From positions 41,902,733 to 41,966,732 of the forward strand of contig NC_092351.1 in the NCBI RefSeq assembly GCF_963676685.1: a stretch of DNA of 64,000 nucleotides, given 5' to 3'. The notes under the pieces are model-generated. The model worked only from the letters and a program-made list of their open reading frames with translations. It was not told the origin of the DNA and did no database searches. Positions 60,255-64,000 of this stretch are shown in pieces. The position numbers and the translations under genes were made by a program. The DNA comes from Mytilus edulis. Lineage: Eukaryota > Mollusca > Bivalvia > Mytilida > Mytilidae. How positions within the stretch are numbered: the stretch's first letter is position 1; every line of letters begins with the position of its first letter.

Positions 60255-62057
60255 GTAAGTCCACTGTTATAAAAATTTTTGTCCTTGAATAATAATTAAA
60301 TATTTATTAAAATAAGATGTGGTATGATGAAAGAGAAAACTATCCATCAGAGTTCAATTTAGTGGATGTAAGCATTGTAATTACTTATTAGAGGCCATTG
60401 ATGACCTGTAAGTAATGAGAAAACCCATACCCTATACATGTTATAGTAATCTATAAAAGTCAACACTAACCAAATTTGAAACAGAGCATCAATTCAAACG
60501 TCAAATATACCAGACTAATTTATAAAAACAAAAAATTATGAAAAATAAAAATGACAGGTATGAACCAACATCAACCACTGAACTATGTACAAGCTCCTGA
60601 TATTAGACAGGTATAATATGGCTGGGTTGATATAAAAATAAGAAACACTTAGCAGTCTGATTTCCAATGAGACATTTCTCCAATAGAGATCAAATGACAT
60701 TTAAGGAGGCTCTAGGGTATAACAATTTCAGAAAAATGTTTTAATATTTTTTTTTCATAACTCAATTTATTTATATCTTTATCATATGGTACACCAAATC
60801 ATTCAAAACAATCAATTCGGTTTGGCCCCAGATGACTTTTAAAATGCATATATCATTGAAAAAGCTCCAAATTATCTCCCTTTGGGGCAAAAAAGCCATT
60901 TTTTGGCATTAAAAATGTAATATCTTATTTAACTCATCGGTGGCCTATATTTTTTATTATAATTTTAAATAAGCTGTACTTTAACTAAACTATTATAAAA
61001 TTTAAGTGATTTCTGTTATTTAGTACTTGAATATTTAAATGAAAGTTTATCATATTAATCATAAACATGATAAAATAGCCATTTTATTGATCTCTTCACT
61101 GATAATTTTTGAGTTTGTGTATTTGTAGGTCAGAAATCTGGATTTTCATGGTCATCATTCACAGATCAATACTGAACGGAAAACTTAAAGCTGATATTTT
61201 TCTCCATAGTGCGACTTTTTTATTAATTTGAAATGGAACATGTTTTTTCTACATTTATTTGAAAGAGGAAATTTCAACATGATGACTATAAACAAAAAGG
61301 AGTGATATCATCACGATCATTGATGCACAAGAACTTGATCATATAAATACAACAATGTAATTATCAATTGAAAGATGGAACGAATGAACAAGATATTAGA
61401 ATGTTGTTGTCCAAATAAACTTGCTTTGTCTTCTCATTTGAATCTCTCCATTCAATAAAGATGTACAGAGGAAGATCTTTGAAGAACAGATTGAAAAAAT
61501 GTTTTGTCTAAGAATTGCAGGAATATTCTAGTGAATGAAATTATTTATTGACTTCACTCTTATATAGTGGACTGAATAATTGTACATAGCAAGCTGTGAA
61601 TAAAGAAAGCAAAAACTTTAACAAAAAGTGTTTATATTATAAATTTGCAATTATAAGCATACTATTATGTACACCACAAAGCTATATATAATTCAAATTG
61701 TTTGCCTATACAAGTATTGCAATGAACCTATAACAAAGAAAATCTTACCTCATGAAAAGAGTGAACTATTCAGTCAGAATATGAAATATTTTTTCAGTTC
61801 TATTTTTCATAATAGAATAAACAAGACAAAGATTTCAAAACAATATTTTTTCATTTATTTAGAAATTTCATCATTTTGTTTCAGTGAAAGGACTTTATTC
61901 TTTGACTGTAAAATATTATTATTATACATTCCAAAATAAGAATAATATTTATTGTCATATAAACAAATAAAAAACATGTTTGTGACAAAATTTAAAAAAA
62001 ATTATATATATGTATATATAAAAAATATAAAAAAAACTCGTATACATTTAAAACATT
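60255..62057. other. AT-rich sequence, no gene recognised
   Basis: A diverged 'gatgtggtatgatg' repeat start lies near 60315. AATAAA occurs at about 61600. Nothing else can be supported. Confidence 0.35.
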
Positions 62058-62524
62058 TTACTACCAAACAGCATTCATTGTAACATACACATAACTTTAT
62101 ATTTATATATATATATTTATAATTTTAATCCCATAGGATTTTATTTTGTCCCATGGGATATTAAAAATCCCATGGGATAATTATAGTCCCATGGGATTTT
62201 TTTTGTCCCATGGGACAACAAATATCCCATGGGACTACAATAATCCCATGGGACCAAAAAAATCCCATGGGATTTAACCAAAATCCCATGGGATAATGGT
62301 AAATCCCATGGGATTTTGCCCTGTCCCATGGGATATTGAAAATCCCATGTTTTTATAATTCAAATTGCAAAATAAATATGAAAGTAACAGTATAAAACCA
62401 ATGAAATTATTGAATCCCATGTAATTCCGCACATTTTGGTTATATACATGATATTGTAGCTCTTGTTTGAGGCGGCGGCGGATTTGCAAATGAGTGTTTT
62501 GCAAATTAAAAGTGTCCAGTGTTC
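62058..62524 (-). repeat. CCCATGGG palindrome-array element, reverse copy
   Basis: Same leader and tail as the copy at 43629, in the opposite orientation. Ten CCCATGGG cores lie between 62150 and 62332, spaced 19-21 bp. The leader is almost identical to that copy. Confidence 0.92.
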
Positions 62525-64000
62525 AATGTTTGATTTACCTACTTGAAAACTGGCCTTGAAGTCATTAAACTTTCGAGTCAGTTGTTTACGCAAACTCCAA
62601 AATCAACAAATCAACCAATCAAAATGCTGGATTTCAATTTTTGACCACGATTTTTTTTCTCCGGGCACTGAGAAAATTTTGTATGACTTCAGGGCCTGAT
62701 CTTATACGATTTGGAGAAAAATTTTAGCGTCCCAAGTCTGGGTTCATGGCAAATATCCATGTTTTCAATACGGGCTGCACTTTTAACATTTTTAATTTGT
62801 TTTGTTATAAATTAGGTCGTTAATTTTTCTGAATTAAATTGTTTCATATATTGTTTATGTCATGGTCTTTTGTAGCCGACAATACGGTATGGGTTTTCTC
62901 ATTGTTGAAGTCTGCAGAGTTGTATATTATTGTTCACATTCACATCGTCTCAAATTTGGTGGATAGTTGTCTTAGTGTCAATCCTACAACTTTTTATCAT
63001 TTTATACATATGCAATAGTTTAAAAATTAAACAAAAGTATTCTTTTTGTGAATTTTTTCATTATTAGTACCAGTGGAAATTCTCATTATAATAAATTACT
63101 ATCTTTTAAATCTGTTATTCGGTTACAGAGAAGGAGATCTTTGTTTATATTTCCTTTAGGTTCCTAAGTTCAACTATGTCCTGCTGTAACACTCTGACAT
63201 CTTTGGATCGGCAACAAAACACATATGTATTAATATAAACTGATTATTCGAGCACAATATCAATGCAATCTGTGAAACAGTTAATTGAGAAGTTGTGTGT
63301 ACGGATATGTACTTCCCGTAGACTTCTTTGTTAACTTTAATGATATATTTCAATTGTTGAAGAATTGTATTTCTACTCTTTATTTTTTTGAACTTGCTCG
63401 TTGTTGGTTTGTTGTCATATGAACACACTACAACATTTCATGATATTGAAATAAAATAATAGGAATAACTGCAAATACTTACTTTAAAAAAATCATAATT
63501 GAGTGTAAAACTATTTATATACCTACCTTTCAAATTATTTCAATGTTCTACTGTCACCTTTCATACCAGTTCTATCTCTATCTCATATTTTATCTGTTCA
63601 TGACAATTTTTAGTCGTTGATCTAAAACTTTATTTTCCTCATAGACTTAGTCTTTGTGTTCTGGTGGGATCCATTTTTAGATACCTATAACAATAGATCA
63701 TACTGCATCAAATACTGTGCATGCATTTATAAAAAGTTGTTTTTCCCAACATGCATGTTATGGTATTAATTGTGGACGTAACACTTTGTAAATTGTCCTT
63801 TGAAAAAATACATCATGAGATAAAGTTTGTATCGATGATTTACAAAATTCTGTAAAGTGGTTCAGGAGTTATTGATGACACTTACGTGGGACATAAGGAC
63901 AAGATATGTTCCATATGTGAACACATTCTCACTAAGAAAATGTCACCAGAAGTGCAAGTCAGTCATCACAACGGATAATGTTTATGTGATACAGTAAAAA
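62525..64000. other. Right edge of window
   Basis: A dispersed repeat of the 16940 family lies at about 62805-62990 (AGGTCGTTAATTTTTCTGAA). The remainder is AT-rich with no supported gene. Confidence 0.4.

Overview
The window is non-coding-rich, AT-rich animal DNA. It is almost certainly a bivalve of the mussel family (Mytilidae, most likely Mytilus). The evidence is GT-AG introns, phase-consistent small exons, and dense copies of dispersed families that I associate with mussel genomes: the 'gatgtggtatgattgccaatgagacaac' type, the 'gatgagtctt..agacgaaacgcgcgtc' type, CCGT-rich elements beginning GCCCCA or AGCTCACCTG, and GGCGGATCCAG elements. No prokaryotic feature is expected. The species cannot be fixed from sequence alone.

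Region 1 (about 3.4-35.2 kb, + strand) holds three related small genes in tandem. Each encodes a predicted single-pass type I membrane protein of 132-148 residues: a signal-peptide exon, one or two short Thr/Ser-rich exons, a transmembrane exon, and a short basic cytosolic tail. None is visible as one open frame. I assembled them from splice sites, and the intron phases are the same in all three (phase 1 after the signal peptide, phase 1 between ectodomain exons, phase 2 after the membrane exon). Genes 2 and 3 lie in a roughly 9-10 kb segmental tandem duplication, with matching flanks, introns and 3' ends. Gene 1 is a more distant relative. I recognise no named family. The Thr-rich stalks suggest small mucin-like surface proteins.

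Region 2 (36.5-38.2 kb, - strand) is a single-exon rhodopsin-like GPCR. It is interrupted by one in-frame amber codon inside TM6 and carries a very long (about 190-residue) loop between TM6 and TM7. The DRY and NPxxY motifs are altered. It is a recent pseudogene, a null allele, or a base error.

Region 3 (39-64 kb) has no convincing intact gene. It is a mosaic of transposable elements and satellites: a reverse-transcriptase relic, a terminal-inverted-repeat element of about 2 kb with a perfect 9-bp target duplication, several GGCGGATCCAG miniature elements with 5-bp target duplications, twin 471-bp elements, CCGT-rich elements, and two arrays built from short palindromes (CAGTACTG and CCCATGGG). 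The CCCATGGG array occurs twice, in opposite orientation 18 kb apart.

Elsewhere, a 273-bp perfect inverted repeat sits in intron 1 of gene 1. Two different 2-kb foldback elements sit in introns of genes 2 and 3. A dispersed repeat has supplied the last codons and stop of gene 3. All exon models are read by eye and need transcript support.
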